DNA of 64,000 nt from Hypomesus transpacificus (GCF_021917145.1 NC_061074.1:8247485-8311484); one strand, 5' to 3'; counted from the stretch's first letter, positions 1-21,346 are shown. The notes: generated by a model not told the origin, from the letters alone. Numbers and translations are program-made.

Positions 1-943
1 AGCTTGAGTTAAATCCATACTGGATCTCTAACAATACCCAAGATTCTCCATTTGAGACGGTCTCTCGCAATTCTACACCTATGAGGAGAACATTAACGGT
101 TACAGAGAGCTTCATAAAAAGGGTGCTATTACCCTCTCTCTGCAAAGAACGATAACAAAAGCAGAAACCCCAGCTGCACAATGGAGAATGCCCAGGAAAA
201 CACCGCGGACTGCTCCTTTAGCTAGGTCAGCAGTCACACCATCACAGCTTTTCATCCACCCTGAATTGAGGGATAGCTAATAATTGGATTCCAAAGATGA
301 AAACTTTCTGATGTGTCACGGTAACTTAGTTCTTTGATTCAGGGGGAAGGTAAAGAGAGGATTGTGTTGTTTTTACAATGTGGCCCACCGATCATTCTGT
401 GACCTTCTCATTCAAATCGTACACAGTGGTCATAAGATTCAAATTCAACGTGAAGCAGTGTACAGCATACAGTGCACCAACAACGAGCATGCAAAAGTGA
501 CATTGCATGTACATGACATTGCTCCTACATCTGGCATCCATTTACTGCTATGTCAGCCAGCTGGGGCTCAGAGAACAACAATGTCATACAGATGGGGCCA
601 TTTTGCCATTCCCCGGGACATTTTAAAAACGCTCCTAAGCCAAATGAAACACATCATGCCAGATGTCTTTCGCCCTGGGCTCCTTGGCCTCCTAAACACT
701 AATTAGGGAGATGAGTCTCAGCCTCCCCTACGCCTGCCATCCTCCATGTCATGTGACCACCTGGGACTGTCAAGGAACATCAGCGAATCAGTGGAGAGCT
801 TCACTAGCATTCGGTCGAATACCTCACGGATTGTGACTGTGGTCCAGATCTGTGTAATTACAGTGCATGTGCTGGGAGGAGCCCAGTGGGTCTGTATACA
901 TTGTGACAAAAAAACATCCAATGCATTTTGTATGTCTGTTCAC
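1..943. other. atg16l2 3' intron, no exon recognised
   Basis: The last recognised atg16l2 exon (944-991) ends in a good donor and an incomplete codon, so this stretch is read as the following intron on the minus strand. I looked for the final WD40 blade and the terminal VLW-type ending in all minus-strand frames and did not find them. The open frames at 362-706 and 718-921 resemble nothing I know. Confidence 0.5.
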
Positions 944-9197
<8,254 letters not shown>

Positions 9198-10292
9198 GAC
9201 TGACACTTCGTTTCAGTTGAATTTACCGACATTGGAACTATTAACCACACATCTATATGTAGGCATTTAGTAATGTGTCCATTTCTATTCTTGTGTCTGC
9301 GCACTGAAGCACTAGTGCCAGTAGAATAACAAGTTTTTCAGCCAATCAGATACAACTTTCCATTCTTTCCTCACTCCCGTCTGCATAGTCCTCGACGTCA
9401 TTAAAACACATGTTGAGGTTGAGCAGACACGCCCGTGCTGAAGTACAATGAATAATAAAACTACTCAAATGTAATGTGAAATTGCATCTCAGCGCATCCA
9501 CAATCGACAGTAATCCATAACTAACTGGGTAGTTTCTCAATAGCATTGTTACAATACAATTTGATATTATTCAATTCGTTCCTTTAATGAAAACAAACAT
9601 TGTACACATATTTACAATAAAACCGTACACTTAAATGCACATGGTGAAACAAAAGGGCAACTGGAAATTGAAAATATTGCAGGACTTACAATGATAAATA
9701 TACTATTATCCTGATGAGTAAACATAATACTGAACTCCAATTGAGTGCCTAATCGAATGAAAAATTCAGTATCAAAACTCCCAACAAAATGAAATGTTTT
9801 AAATAACACTGACATTTGTCATTTTTAAGTGGTAGCAGACACTACAACTTAAAAGAAGACATTTTACTGATTTATTACAAGACAATGTCCTGTTAGTGTA
9901 CACAACATTTCAGAATGCAACTTAAGACAGTTGCCATAGTGATGGCAAGGGTAAGAACAAGCCCCATTAGACAGGAGAGAAAAGAACACAAACATGAAAA
10001 AAAAGAAAAATAGTTTAACATTTATAAAATAAATCAAAGATATAATTAAATATCATACACAAATTAAAAATAGTGTGAAAAGAAAGAAATTGCACTTGAA
10101 TGGTGACGATCAGACTAAATGCATTTCGTTTGCTCTAAAATAAAATAAAAACAACTAATCTAATGAGGATCAGTGTGGAAAAGGTGCCATTCATAAAAGC
10201 GTTCTTTGTGGAATTCTGTTTGGAAAGCGAAACATATTTCAGCGTAAACAACGGTGTCAGAAGCAGAACTTCCAAGGCAGGTACAGGACATA
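9198..10292. other. atg16l2 promoter side and wdr62 3' UTR
   Basis: Spacer of 1.1 kb between the atg16l2 start codon and the wdr62 stop, both genes on the minus strand. The half next to wdr62 is AT-rich and probably its 3' UTR. No further ORF of note, and no TATA box I would defend for atg16l2. Confidence 0.55.
9871..9876 (-). terminator. possible wdr62 polyadenylation signal
   Basis: TTTATT on the plus strand gives AATAAA on the minus strand, about 420 bp past the wdr62 stop codon. A canonical hexamer alone is weak evidence; the position fits a modest 3' UTR. Confidence 0.4.
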
Positions 10293-13200
10293 TCAGTGAC
10301 TGTCCATCTTTCTCTCTGCGATCTGAAGCAACATTTCAGAGTACTTTTCCAACAGAGCCACAGTCCTGTCGTCTCTCAGCTGGCGGCCAGGGGAGTCCTC
10401 CACAGGGGCGGGGCCAGGACGCCTGTCCTCCACAGGGGCGGGGCCAGGACGCCTGTCCTCCACAGGGGCGGGGCCAGGACGCCTGTCCTCCACAGGGGCG
10501 GGGCCAGGACGCCTGTCCTCCACAGGGGCGGGGCCAGGATGCCTGACCTCCACAGGGGCGGGGCCAGGATGCCTGTCCTCCACGGGGGAGGGGCCAGGAC
10601 GCCTGTCCTCCAAATACAGGGAGTCCAGCTCGCTCTGGACCGATGTAAAGGCCCCCTTCAGGAAGCCCAGCATCTGCGCCTGCTGATCTAGACCGTCTGA
10701 CATGGAACACACCTGCAGGAACACAGGTTCAGACAGAAACCTCAGCACTGGTTGAGAAAACATGAAAACAAATTATACTCAAATATAAACAGATTTTGCA
10801 CTTTACTGATAGCATCGGCTTCACCTTATTATAAAAGTTGACTGTTCTTCTCATGGTGTTGCCCAGTTCTTCAACAATCTGGTTACACATCTGGACGTTC
10901 ACAGTTTCCTCCACAGAATCTGTGATGGGAAGAGCATAAGGCAAAGTGAGGTTGAAAGAAATGACCTAAAAATCATACATAACGTAAAACGTACAGGTGA
11001 CCTCACCTGAGCCTGAGTTGGAGGAGTTTGAACGCTCTTCTGAACTTTCTGACGGTGGCATGCTGTGCCCAGGTGGAGGGCTGGCTGAGGGATCAAAGGT
11101 GGGACTGGACTGCTGGGGTACACTGGACCGCAGCCCTTCCTCCTCCTGGCGCCTGGGGCCACACGGGGACTGAGACCTGGCTGGGCTCTCTGTCCGGGTG
11201 GTGGGGCCCAGGCTGCGTGCCTGATGCCCTCTCCTGGGCGTCAGGGTCTGCTCGATGTTGCTGATGCGCTTCTTGGCCTCTTTGCCCAGAGAGCGCATCT
11301 CCGTGGGGGTCACCAGGGCCGGGCGCCGGGGCGAGTCCACAGTGCGCCGCCGTGTCTTGTAGGACAAGGGCGACATGCAGGACGGAGCCGGGGCCTCGGG
11401 CATGGCCAGGTCCAGGTGGAGGAAAGCTCTCGCACTGTGATTTCCAGGAGCAGGAGAGGGAAGATGAGGCTGGCTGGCAGGAGCAGAATACACCAGCGAG
11501 GAGGGCAAGGTTGTGGTGGTCGGGGCCACAGGAGGGGGTGCCGAGGAAGAAAGGTTCTCTTTCCACTCCTGCGCCGTCAAATCTGGGATGGATGAAGACT
11601 TCCCCTCCATGGGGTCACCAGGCTGCTCGTCTGTGGGGGAGATGTTCAGACCCTCGCCTGCCGTGTGGCCCTGGGAGATCTTGGCCCTGGAGCTGGCTGT
11701 GGTGCCCATGTAGCTCTGGCGGCAAGGCCGGGAGAGGAGGTCCTTATCCAGGGCAGCGAGGGAGCCTTTCTGGCCTGAACTACCAGGTGGGGCCAGGAGC
11801 TCTACCGGGGCAGTGTTCTGAGAGAAAGACTGTGATGCCAGAGTCTTGTTTGTAATATCTGAAAGGGAGACCATTTCAAAGCATGAGGAGGTGATGCATG
11901 TACAACCAAAACGCAAACCTGGGGCCCAAACTTTGATCAGCACCTGCTGTAAAACCGACACCATAGATGAGAAAGAAGCCAAAACATGAATCCAGTGTCG
12001 TTTTAGAAGATACGAGTTGAAAAGAAGAAAAGGCCTGTTTCATTTAGATAGAGTGAATTCCAAATCATATTCCCATGTGAATCCCCTGGCAAGGTAGATA
12101 GTTTGACCCACACACACACACCAGGGAGTCTCTCATTAATCACCATGTGGACCACGTGGCAGGGTAGATGGGTTCACACACACACACACACACACACACA
12201 CCTCCCAGGGAGTCTCTCCAGTGGATGACAGCTATGGTGTTGCGGCTGCGTAGGGGCCGAGGGCGAGGATGAGGGCAGCACTGGGCTTTGACGGAGCAGC
12301 CCCGTCTCTTTAGCGCCACAGGATGACACCTTAGCGCTCTGTCTGGATGAGCCAGCAGCAAAAGCCATATCAGGCCACTGTCACACATGCCACATCAGTC
12401 CAAAGCCACAGGCTCTCCTGTCACTACATGTCGCAGTGGATTAAGTGATACGGCCAGGGTTTGTTTTCCCCCCCACATGAGCATGGAGATGAGAGTGACC
12501 TCAGTTGTGTTGAATCCTTCAGCTGAAGCAGAGGATGCGTGAAGGTTAGCTGTCTGCAGATATGACTCATGTAGCCCTGTAAACTCACCACTGTCTGGGT
12601 TACCCGCTTCAGAAAGTTCCGTGGCACACGGCTCAGGACACAGCTTTGAGTCGACCTGAAAACACAAAACAAATCTGTCCAACTGATTTGACACAGAATA
12701 TGACTTCAAAAGCGGCTCTTTATTGGTTTTACAAGTGTGGGCATGTTGGTCATCTGGTGTGTTACTGTGTGTGTGTGGCTGGAAGGTCCCGGTACCTCGG
12801 GGGTGCTGGGGGCCTGGTCGCTGGCCTCCTCAGAGATCCTGGGGTGGAGTCGGGCATGACGTGGGGCAGGAAGGAGTCCTGGGCTGGAACAGTACAACAG
12901 AAAGTTAATTTGGAGCTAATGGAGCATGACTATAGGTCAGAAACATTAGGTCTTTTTAGGTACTATAAATGAAATAAAAAAATATAAAAATAAATATATA
13001 TAAATATATAAATGTTCTTAAGACAGGGAGAAAGTTAAGTGTGCACTGCAAAAAGTTTTAAAATGATTCATCCCACACAGGGGGCTCGATTCAGGGCTTC
13101 TTCCCCGCTGAGGGTCTAAGGCCAACAGCAGCCGTGAGACAGGAAGTGAGACAGGAAGTGCCCGGCACGTGCGCTGCACCGAGCTGGACGAAGGTGAGGA

Positions 13201-16200
13201 GCGACTGACCGGACGCGGCTCTGGAAGTGAGACAGGAAGCGGGTGGAGATGCTGAGTCGCGGGTTCAGGAAGTGGCTCTCGGCCGGCTGCTGCAGGCTGC
13301 GGGGGTCTGTGTCAAACTTCTCTGCAAGGGGGGGGGGGGGGGTCAGAGGGCAGGAGAGCACGTCCGTGTCAAGACACGCGGGGAAAAGGTGAGCCGGCAG
13401 CACACGGCATTCATGTTTTCATCAGAGAAAGCGAGGTCTGCTATATCATGGCCAGTGAAGAATGACCTCCAGGAAGACAGGCATACTTGACATCCCAGTA
13501 GCACTGCATGATTCCCTACCTTCACTGGGCAGATTGTTGGCCAGAGTGTCAAAGTGTTGGTGCAGCAGTGTCTCCCGCTGCTCTTCCTCCTCCTCCTCTT
13601 CCTCCACCCCTGAGCTGCCCGTGGAGCTCACCTGACTCAGCGAGTCTGTGTCTACAGGGGATACAGAATGTAAGGCAGGGCCAAAAGCATCATGGGTTAC
13701 AGGTCACAGACAAAACAACCCCCAAGATCAGTGTAGTTAACAAAGCCCTGATATAGAGGGCCTTGCAGCCCAAACACAATGACCAGAATCAGAATGGGAT
13801 TTATGCGCCATGAAAGTTTGCACTGACAAGTCCAGGTAGTTTAGGATCTGTTGGGGTTCTTACCGTCCTGGTGCTGGTCTTGGCTCCCAGCAGAGCCGAC
13901 ACAGCAGGCGCTGTCTGGACTCAGCTCCTCCCCAGCCCACACCTGCCTCCGCTCCTGCTTCTGGTCCCGCACGTCAAACTCTCTACACACACACACACAA
14001 AATACACTGTAAGGCACCATGACAACACAGGACTGTGGGGTTAACAGACACATTGAATGTGGACCTCACCCCTCTCCGCTTGTGGACAGGGTGGTGCTGT
14101 TGGCAGGGTAGAGCACAAAGTCACTCCGCTCCAGGGAGCTGAGGCCCGGATCAAACATCTCCTCACTATCTTGCAGGGCCAGGAAGTCAGGCCCCTCTGG
14201 ATGGGACCCAAATGTTGCACTTGACCCCTGTACACAACACAGAGGGACAGGCCACAGTTAAAGGGGGTGGAGGAAATCACATGAGACAGCATCCACATCT
14301 CCAGTCCTCATATGAATGTCTAACCTCTCCTTTAGGGGAACACCACCCGATTCATGTAGGATAAATAATGATCCTCACCTTTTCATCTTCCTCTTCATCC
14401 ACCTCCTCTGGCTCCTCCTCGTCTCCTCCTAGAAGACTATCCAGGCTCTGAGGGTGGAAGTAAGGATCATCCTCCTGCTCCTCCTCCTCGTCCTCCTGGC
14501 CCTCGGGCCGCCTGGGGCTGGGGGACAGGGCGAGCTGAAGGCTCCTGGTGTCGAGGACCGAGCGGAGGGCCTGGGGGTCCAGCTGCTCTGCCCAGCGGCC
14601 CCGGGGCTGCTGGGGCCCCAGCTTCACCTCAGGTGCCGGAGGGATGGTGGTCCCCATGGCCGAACCCTGCAACACACACACACAGTGAGAGGAGAGTTAA
14701 CATCAGTAACATAACAGTAAACATGAGACTTGTCTACTCTGGGCTTCAGCTGAGTGTTACCAGTTTGCGGGCCCACATGGGCAGTTTGCCGTTAGTTAGA
14801 ACCATGGGATCCAGATCTGGAAAGTCTGGGGAAGAAACACAAATAGATTAATACATTAATGGAAATAAAATGTTTAAAAAAAATACAAGATCCAAGAGAC
14901 CTGACTGAATCCCTTCTCTTTAGCTGATTCAAGTCCTCTGACCGTAAGTGACGTCAAATCTAGCAGGGGTCTGAGGGTCCTCTTCTTCCTCCTCGACCAA
15001 ACCCTTCTCCTCCTCTTCCTCCTCCTGGGGCAGCAGGCTGGGTCCTGTGATGAAGGTCTCTCTCCTGGGCAAACACACACACACAAAACGTTCTATACAG
15101 CAGTGCCCTGTTCTGCTCAGCTGAGTGCGTCAGCGTCGGGGGTCGCCTGAGGGAGGGCTGGTGGTGGCGAGGCGTCTCCTACCTGATGGCCTGCTGTTGG
15201 GTGGCGGGTTGGGCAGAAGGCTTCAGTCCTGCTCTCTGCTTTACCTCAGCCAGCCTCTTCCTCATGGAGACAGTCATGTGGGAGTCCAGCTTCCACACAA
15301 ACACACAGCTGGGGAGAGACACACACACACACACACACGCTCAGCTCAGCTGAACTGAACACAGAGCAGAGAGGGGGCCAGAGTCTTGCTGCAGAGATGC
15401 TTACCTGTCTCCAGATACCGTGATGAGGTGTCGGCAGTCCTGGCTGAATCTCATACACGTCACAATCTCTATGGGGAGGGGATTCAAAGTGAAGAAGACA
15501 CCACATGATGAGAGAAAATAAATACATCAATAAAGTCATGAGTCAAAAAGGCAGGAAGAAAGCAGAGAGCATACCCGAGTGTCCAAACAGGGTGGCCACA
15601 CATTCCCCTGACTCGTAGTCGAAGATGCAGATGTTCTTGTCAGAGCAGCTTGTGGCTAGGTATGTGCCTGAAGGGTCCAGCTGAACCTGTTTCCATAGAG
15701 ACGCACTCGTGAGCACAGCAGGAAAAGAACACGGTCATTCAGATCATATCTGAAAGGCCTTACCTTGAGGAGGGTGCCCTCATCACTGGTTGAGCCCTTG
15801 AAGCACTTTTTCATTTTTCCACTCTTCACATTGTACACTCTGCAACAGAAAGGGAATTTCTGCCGAGAAAGTGGCACGAACAAGGTGTTCCACACAGTCT
15901 GAACTTTAGGAAATGGGTAACCACTGTGTTTGTAAGTGGCGGTACCTGATGTTCCTGTCCTGGCAGGCAATGGTGGTGTGCGCGCGAGTGGCGTCAAGGT
16001 CCATATCGTACAAGGTGGTCTTCTCTACCACGTGGTGCGTGCGGGAGAAGTTTAAACCTTCCGGCGTCTGGAGAGCAAAGAAGATATTGAAAAAGCTTCC
16101 CATAGGGCGGCCATGTTTACGGCTGAGGGAGACGTGGCGCTGTGGTCGCTGTGGCGCGGAGAGGGAGGGGCCTCACCTGTTCCGCTGTGCGGAAATAGAT

Positions 16201-19200
16201 ACTCTTGTCAGCTCCACAGCTCACCATCCGCACCTCCGGGCTCACACCTGCAAACGCATCCACACCGCGGCGCTCAGCAGGGGGTCGTGACGGAACGTCA
16301 CAACACATTACCCTGGACACTTCTCAGAATACGATTCAGACGACCTCATGTGGCTCGGCACCTTTCAAGGACAACCACTGGGCAAGCGAGGGGGGGCGGG
16401 GGGGGGGACTACCGATCTCCACAGACCTGTGAACTTAATGGCGGTGATGGAGGCCGAGTGGTCGTAGACAGTCTGCTGTAGGGTGTAGTTCTTCTCCATG
16501 TTGAAGATGTGAATGAGGCGATCTCTGCTTGCGGACGCCAGCAGGCCGAGGCCTGGGAGAGGGGGGGGGGAAAAGCAGTCAGAACTTCCTTCAGGACTCT
16601 TCCTGGCCTACTGTTTCTACGGAAGCTGTTCCCCAAGGACCTCTCACCGGTGTGTGTCGGGGAGAACTCCAGGCACAGCACCTCGGAGTCGTGAGCCTCG
16701 ATCTTCTGGAGCTCGTCCATGAACTGCAGACCGAAGATCCTGTGGACGGAGGAGATCACCGTTTGAGACCGTCCGCCTTCTGCACGCGAGTGCCAGAGCT
16801 AGACCCTGAGTGGGGGGGGCCGCCTGAAATCCACGTGAAAGAGAATCACGCACGTTTACCCGTGTTCTGTCGGGGTCTTACCGGAGGTTGCCGCTGCGAT
16901 CTCCCACAGCGAGGTGTTGTCCATCAGGGCTGACGCTGAGCACACGGACACCAGCCTTGCCGTCCATCCCAGCGCCATCTCCTCGCCCGCCCTCCGCCCG
17001 CAGATGCTGGGTGTCCTCCCCGACGTAGACTATCCTCATCAGATCCTGCCGCAGCCAGCAAACGGGAGGGAGGAACCCCAGTGGGAACACACAGAAAAAC
17101 GACATGTAAAAACAGAGCCCCCCAGAGCACCGTGGTTGTGATCCAGGGTGAGAGGTGTCGTGGGGGGGCTGGCGGGGGGGGGGACGGGGGACGTACGTTG
17201 CTGTAGAAGTTGCGCAGGCAGCCGGGGCCCGGGGCGCTGGACTGAGCCTGACCCTGCAGGGGGTCGCCGTGCCACAGGCGGATGGTGTTGTCGGAGGAGC
17301 AGGTGAGGAAGGCCCCCGCAGGAAGACAGGCCAGCGATGGCTCTCCCATGTCAGGGTAGGTCTGACACAGAGAGATGACAAGACAAAACCAGGTTGCTTT
17401 TGTTATTGGGTGTCGTCGTTGACTACAGACCAGTGTCTGGACGTCTAGACTTTGTATGCGACAAGTAATAATATGAATCTTAGAACTGTGCTTTTCTGAC
17501 CCCTGAACCATATTTACATTTAGTCATTTAGTAGACGCTCTTATCCAGAGCGACTTACAGAAAGTACAGGGACATTCCCCCGAGGCAAGTGGGGTGAAGT
17601 GCCTTGCCCAAGAATCGAACTGGCAAACTTCTGATTAATATTCGTATGTCGTTTTGGACAAAAGCATATGCCAAGTAACTGTGAAAGCTGCCCAAAGGAA
17701 ATGTAGACGGCATCTACCTCCACACTCCAGACACAGCCGCTGTGGTAGAGGGCAGAGTAGACCTTCCCCACGTTCCTGACGTCACGCACGTCCCACACAT
17801 ACACACTGTGGTCATTGTACACACAGGTCAGGTGCCTTGTCACAGGGTCAAAGGTCAGTGCCAGGGAGTCTGGGTACTCTGCCTCTTGTTTGGCCGAGAA
17901 CAGGTGCCTGTGGAGGTAACCAGACAAGAGGATATGAAAGGACACGTTAAACCTTGGGATGTCTTGTGTTTTTTGGACAATAATCCCCTTTGTTTAAGAG
18001 TTTCTCGCCCCAGGCTTCGGAGCCTTCAGTTTCACATGACTATGACTCAGTAGACGCACGGCTGTGTGTGTGTGTGTGTGCATTTGTTCTGTCCCAGGAA
18101 GCTCTCATGGAGCAGATTTCTTACTCTGGCAGGATGCCCTGGGTGATATCCACCCCCAGGCAGTGAGGTCGGTGCAGGGTGGCGATGTAATGAAGGGTCT
18201 GGGGGCTAAAGACACGAACGGTGCCGTCAGCACAGCCACAGAAGATGTAGACCTCGCTCACAGACAGGCAGCGGGCTGAGGTCGTCTGTGAAGAGGTGGC
18301 AACAAACACCCAAGGATTGGATCGACAGGAACATCAGACCCAACTATTTGAAACTCGAGTCATTCAGGGAGAATTTTTTTCAAGCTGACATCTGACCTTG
18401 AGGTCGACCCAGGTGTCCAGCATCCTGTTGCTGTTGAACTGACACAGCAGCCCCGAGCTGGTGATGCAGTAGGTACTGCTAGCCATCTTTCCCCGCCCAC
18501 AAGCCAATCCACAGAACATGCTGTTCCGCTGTTCCCCTAGTAACCCCGACCGGCCAATTAAGGGCACCGTGCTGTTAACCTAGGCGGGGACATACCACAA
18601 CAAGTAGTCATCATCACAGTCATTACAGACGGGTGATAACACTACTGGCACAGGGCGTCCCCTGGGCATGTGTCCTGGTCCTCACCCGTCTCTCCTTGGA
18701 AGCATCCAGGTACCAGAACCTGATGTGACGGTTTCCCGCAGTGACAAAGTAGCTGTTGTCCTCAGAGAAGGACACTGACTGGACCTTGCTGGATACCTTG
18801 TTGGATGCGATCACAGTGCCTTTCTAAAGTCAAGACAAAAAGTAATAAATTAAAATCTGACCAAATGTATGTGCAATTAGACCATATAATCTCTGATCTG
18901 TTGAAAAAAATTTTTTGTCATGAGCTTTGACAATCCCTGTGCCCAGCCATATCACATTACACAAACATATGTAGTTCACTGTCTACGTCTGCCAAAGGCA
19001 CAAGCTACTGCGCATGTGCAGGCCCCTCTGTATGAACGACTCACCCTCCACTCCACACTGCCCATGTGCAGGCCCCTCTGTATGAACGACTCACCCTCCA
19101 CCCCTTACTGCCCATGTGCAGGCCCCTCTGTATGAACGACTCACCCTCCACTCCCTACTGCCCATGTGCAGGCCCCCTGTATGAACGACTCACCCTCCAC

Positions 19201-21346
19201 CCCTTACTGCCCATGTGCAGGCCCCTCTGTATGAACGACTCACCCTCCACCCCTTACTGCCCATGTGCAGGCCCCTCTGTATGAACGACTCACCCTCCAC
19301 CCCTTACTGCCCATGTGCAGGCCCCCTGTATGAACGACTCACCCTCCACTCCCTACTGCCCATGTGCAGGCCCCTCTGTATGAACGACTCACCCTCCACT
19401 ACCTACTGCCCATGTGCAGGCCCTCTATATGAACGACTCACTCACCCTCCACTCCCAGACACTGACGGTCATGTCATGCTGATAGCCCACAGACACGATG
19501 TAGCTGCTGTTGGTGGAGAAGGCCACACAAGCCACCCCATACTTGTGGCTCTGGACCTCTGCCACCTGGGTCCTGTCAGCCACGTCCCACACTCGCACAC
19601 AGGGCATGTGACCACTCTGCCCAGAGACAAGGATCGAGTTAGAAGCAGAGTGAATTGGCGGAGACAAGTGGGGTGAAACTGGAAGCCATGTCAATTCTTC
19701 TGACATGACGGGAGCTTGAGGGTGACAAACAGCTTTCGAAAGGCAAAGTTGATACCAGAATAATCTGTGCAAAGTTAAGAAATCGCAAAGTGAATTATTA
19801 CATACATCTAGAAATAGAATTGGTTAATGGTAAGTCAATTGACAGAAACGCTGAGGGGATTTCTCCTTTGTACTAAGATCCTAAATTACCTATTTGTTAT
19901 AAGGATTCATTTGTATCCTACAGTTGTAGGCTAGTGCCTATAACAGTGTACACAACAAATAGAGGCTATAATTGTTCAAGTAGTGCAAACTCAACCAGGC
20001 AGAGAAATAACATCACGTTAGTGATTCTTACTTTTAAAAACATTGAGGACCATTACCTAATTTCTAACAAGCACACCAGTTCTATTTACATAACATTTAA
20101 AATACAACCTAACAGCGAGACACACAACATGCATCATACAGCTAAATTGTCTTGAGGCGCCAACATTTAAATAGGTACAGCAAAGTGCACATCCACCAAA
20201 CAAATCCTTCTCTTTTTTTCTTCTTACATGAACATATCCAAGTACTTACCTCACCAGTGACCAAATATTTTCCATCTTGAGAGAATGCCAGGGCAGTGAA
20301 GGTTTTTCTGGGAAACACAAACACAGAACAGGCTTAATGAGAGTGCAGGTCAGTATTACACTGGAAGAAAATCGCATTTAGCAGTAGCTACTCCAATAAG
20401 ATTTATTCTGACTTCAAATAAAATAAAGTAATTTCCCTTTTATCATTTTGGTTGGCTGTTGCCATTAAATTTTAAGGTGTTGTTGGAGTGAGCAGATACA
20501 GAAATATTCATTATTTTGAAGCCTTTCAACTTGCACTAGCGTTCAACTAGTTTTGATGACTAGTTTTAAGTACTGGGATCAGGAGAGAGCATAAACGCAC
20601 ACCTTGATGTATTGAGGATGTGAAACTGTTTGTTTTTCTTTGGATGAAGTATCACAATAACACACCTGAAACAGAAGACAAGTGGATTAGTCAATTTAAC
20701 AAAAGCGTAAAGTAGTGTTCAAAACTAATTCTATCGTCAGCCCAGTCCACTTACCCTGCAGGGTAGGCAACTAATCCCGTGTTCGGGTCACAGGCCAGGC
20801 CACTACCGTTGGAGGTGGTGATTCCAAGCACTCTTTCAAGAACAACCTGTGAAAACATAGCAGTTAGCACTCCAATCACATACTCACCGAGACTTGAAGT
20901 GCAGTATGCCGTGTCGTATTTTAGCATTTAAATCAACTGCAATTCTGAGGCGAGATGTAACCTAACATGGCAATGCAGTCCAGAGGCAATACCAAGCCTT
21001 TAAAGAGGACTAGAAGCGAGCTAGCTCACAACATCAACTACCCAAAAACTTGATCAAAGGCCGTGACTCAACTGTACTGCTTGTATCTAACGTTAAATCT
21101 GAACTAGCTAGTACCAGGGTGTCACACAACAAGTGACTAGCTACTAAGCTAGAGCTAGCTAAATTGCCCTCCAAAAATGGGTATGATTGGTTAGTTACAT
21201 AGTATTACCCGATTGTGAGTAGTCCGTCTTTGGTTTTGTCGACTTCTTCGCCGCATATTTGTGGCAGCAGACGCATTGCTCATCACTTTCCTATTTCTCG
21301 ATGGAAATGAAGTTATATTGGCACCTCCGTATGATCCCTCAGCCAT
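10293..21346 (-). CDS. wdr62: WDR62, centrosomal WD40-repeat scaffold
   Basis: WDR62 is a spindle-pole/centrosome scaffold that also binds JNK-pathway kinases; loss causes human microcephaly. Exons (gene order): 21209-21346, 20755-20846, 20603-20665, 20250-20307, 19446-19616, 18686-18823, 18397-18579, 18125-18285, 17718-17907, 17197-17361, 16882-17045, 16648-16739, 16427-16552, 16177-16247, 15946-16067, 15764-15839, 15575-15686, 15405-15468, 15183-15308, 14943-15064, 14761-14825, 14379-14666, 14070-14227, 13864-13982, 13520-13651, 13210-13321, 12796-12883, 12589-12655, 12202-12342, 11007-11858, 10825-10919, 10293-10712. All phases agree, giving 1656 residues (human about 1520). The first about 770 residues are WD40 repeats ([44 protein letters not shown]). 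The rest is acidic and Ser/Pro-rich, ending in a helical segment ([18 protein letters not shown]). The paralogue MAPKBP1 is disfavoured by QFMDEL.KIEAHD, DRSGNLR and [13 protein letters not shown], which follow WDR62. A coding minisatellite expands the C-terminus. Confidence 0.95.
10395..10604 (-). repeat. 30-bp coding minisatellite in wdr62 last exon (7 units)
   Basis: Seven head-to-tail 30-bp units containing CCACAGGGGCGGGGCCAGGA, with a few substitutions in the last two. On the minus strand each unit encodes a decapeptide of the type [10 protein letters not shown], in frame with wdr62, between the SELDSLYL helix and the final RTVALLEKY helix. It is GC-rich and free of stops, so it also opens meaningless frames on both strands. 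Confidence 0.95.
12171..12201. repeat. (CA)n microsatellite abutting a wdr62 splice donor
   Basis: Pure CA tract. On the minus strand it is a (GT)n run whose first GT is the donor of wdr62 exon 12202-12342, so the exon ends directly in the repeat. The phase of the next exon (11007-11858) requires this donor. Confidence 0.8.
17512..17642 (-). mobile_element. tRNA-derived SINE, 5'-truncated antisense copy
   Basis: Tail (TTTACATTTAGTCATTTAGT) and body match the family at 6646. The tRNA-like head breaks off shortly after the B-box region (AATCGAACTGGCAAACTTCT). Lies in the wdr62 intron between exons 17718-17907 and 17197-17361. Confidence 0.8.
19013..19455 (-). repeat. 50-bp tandem array copying a wdr62 exon/intron junction
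   Basis: Nine units of 49-50 bp, each with CATGTGCAGGCCCC followed by CGACTCACCCTCCA. On the minus strand every unit carries GGAGGGTGAGTCG, the same as the true donor of wdr62 exon 19446-19616 (GGAGG then GTGAGTGAGTCG). The last unit is the genuine junction; the other eight lie downstream in the intron as decoys. The array makes long periodic open frames on the plus strand that are not genes. Confidence 0.92.

Noticed and set aside
10163-10710. Three further long frames over the GC-rich minisatellite, on both strands
   Set aside because: The 30-bp period without stops opens several registers. Only the frame that continues wdr62 has conserved flanks.
19066-19676. Long periodic plus-strand open frames rich in [10 protein letters not shown] / PMCRPLCMN
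   Set aside because: They are read from the antisense of the 50-bp wdr62 intron array and continue into antisense of a wdr62 exon. No homology, no start context.
10293-21346. Assignment as MAPKBP1, the paralogue of WDR62
   Set aside because: Several diagnostic stretches ([38 protein letters not shown]) agree with WDR62.
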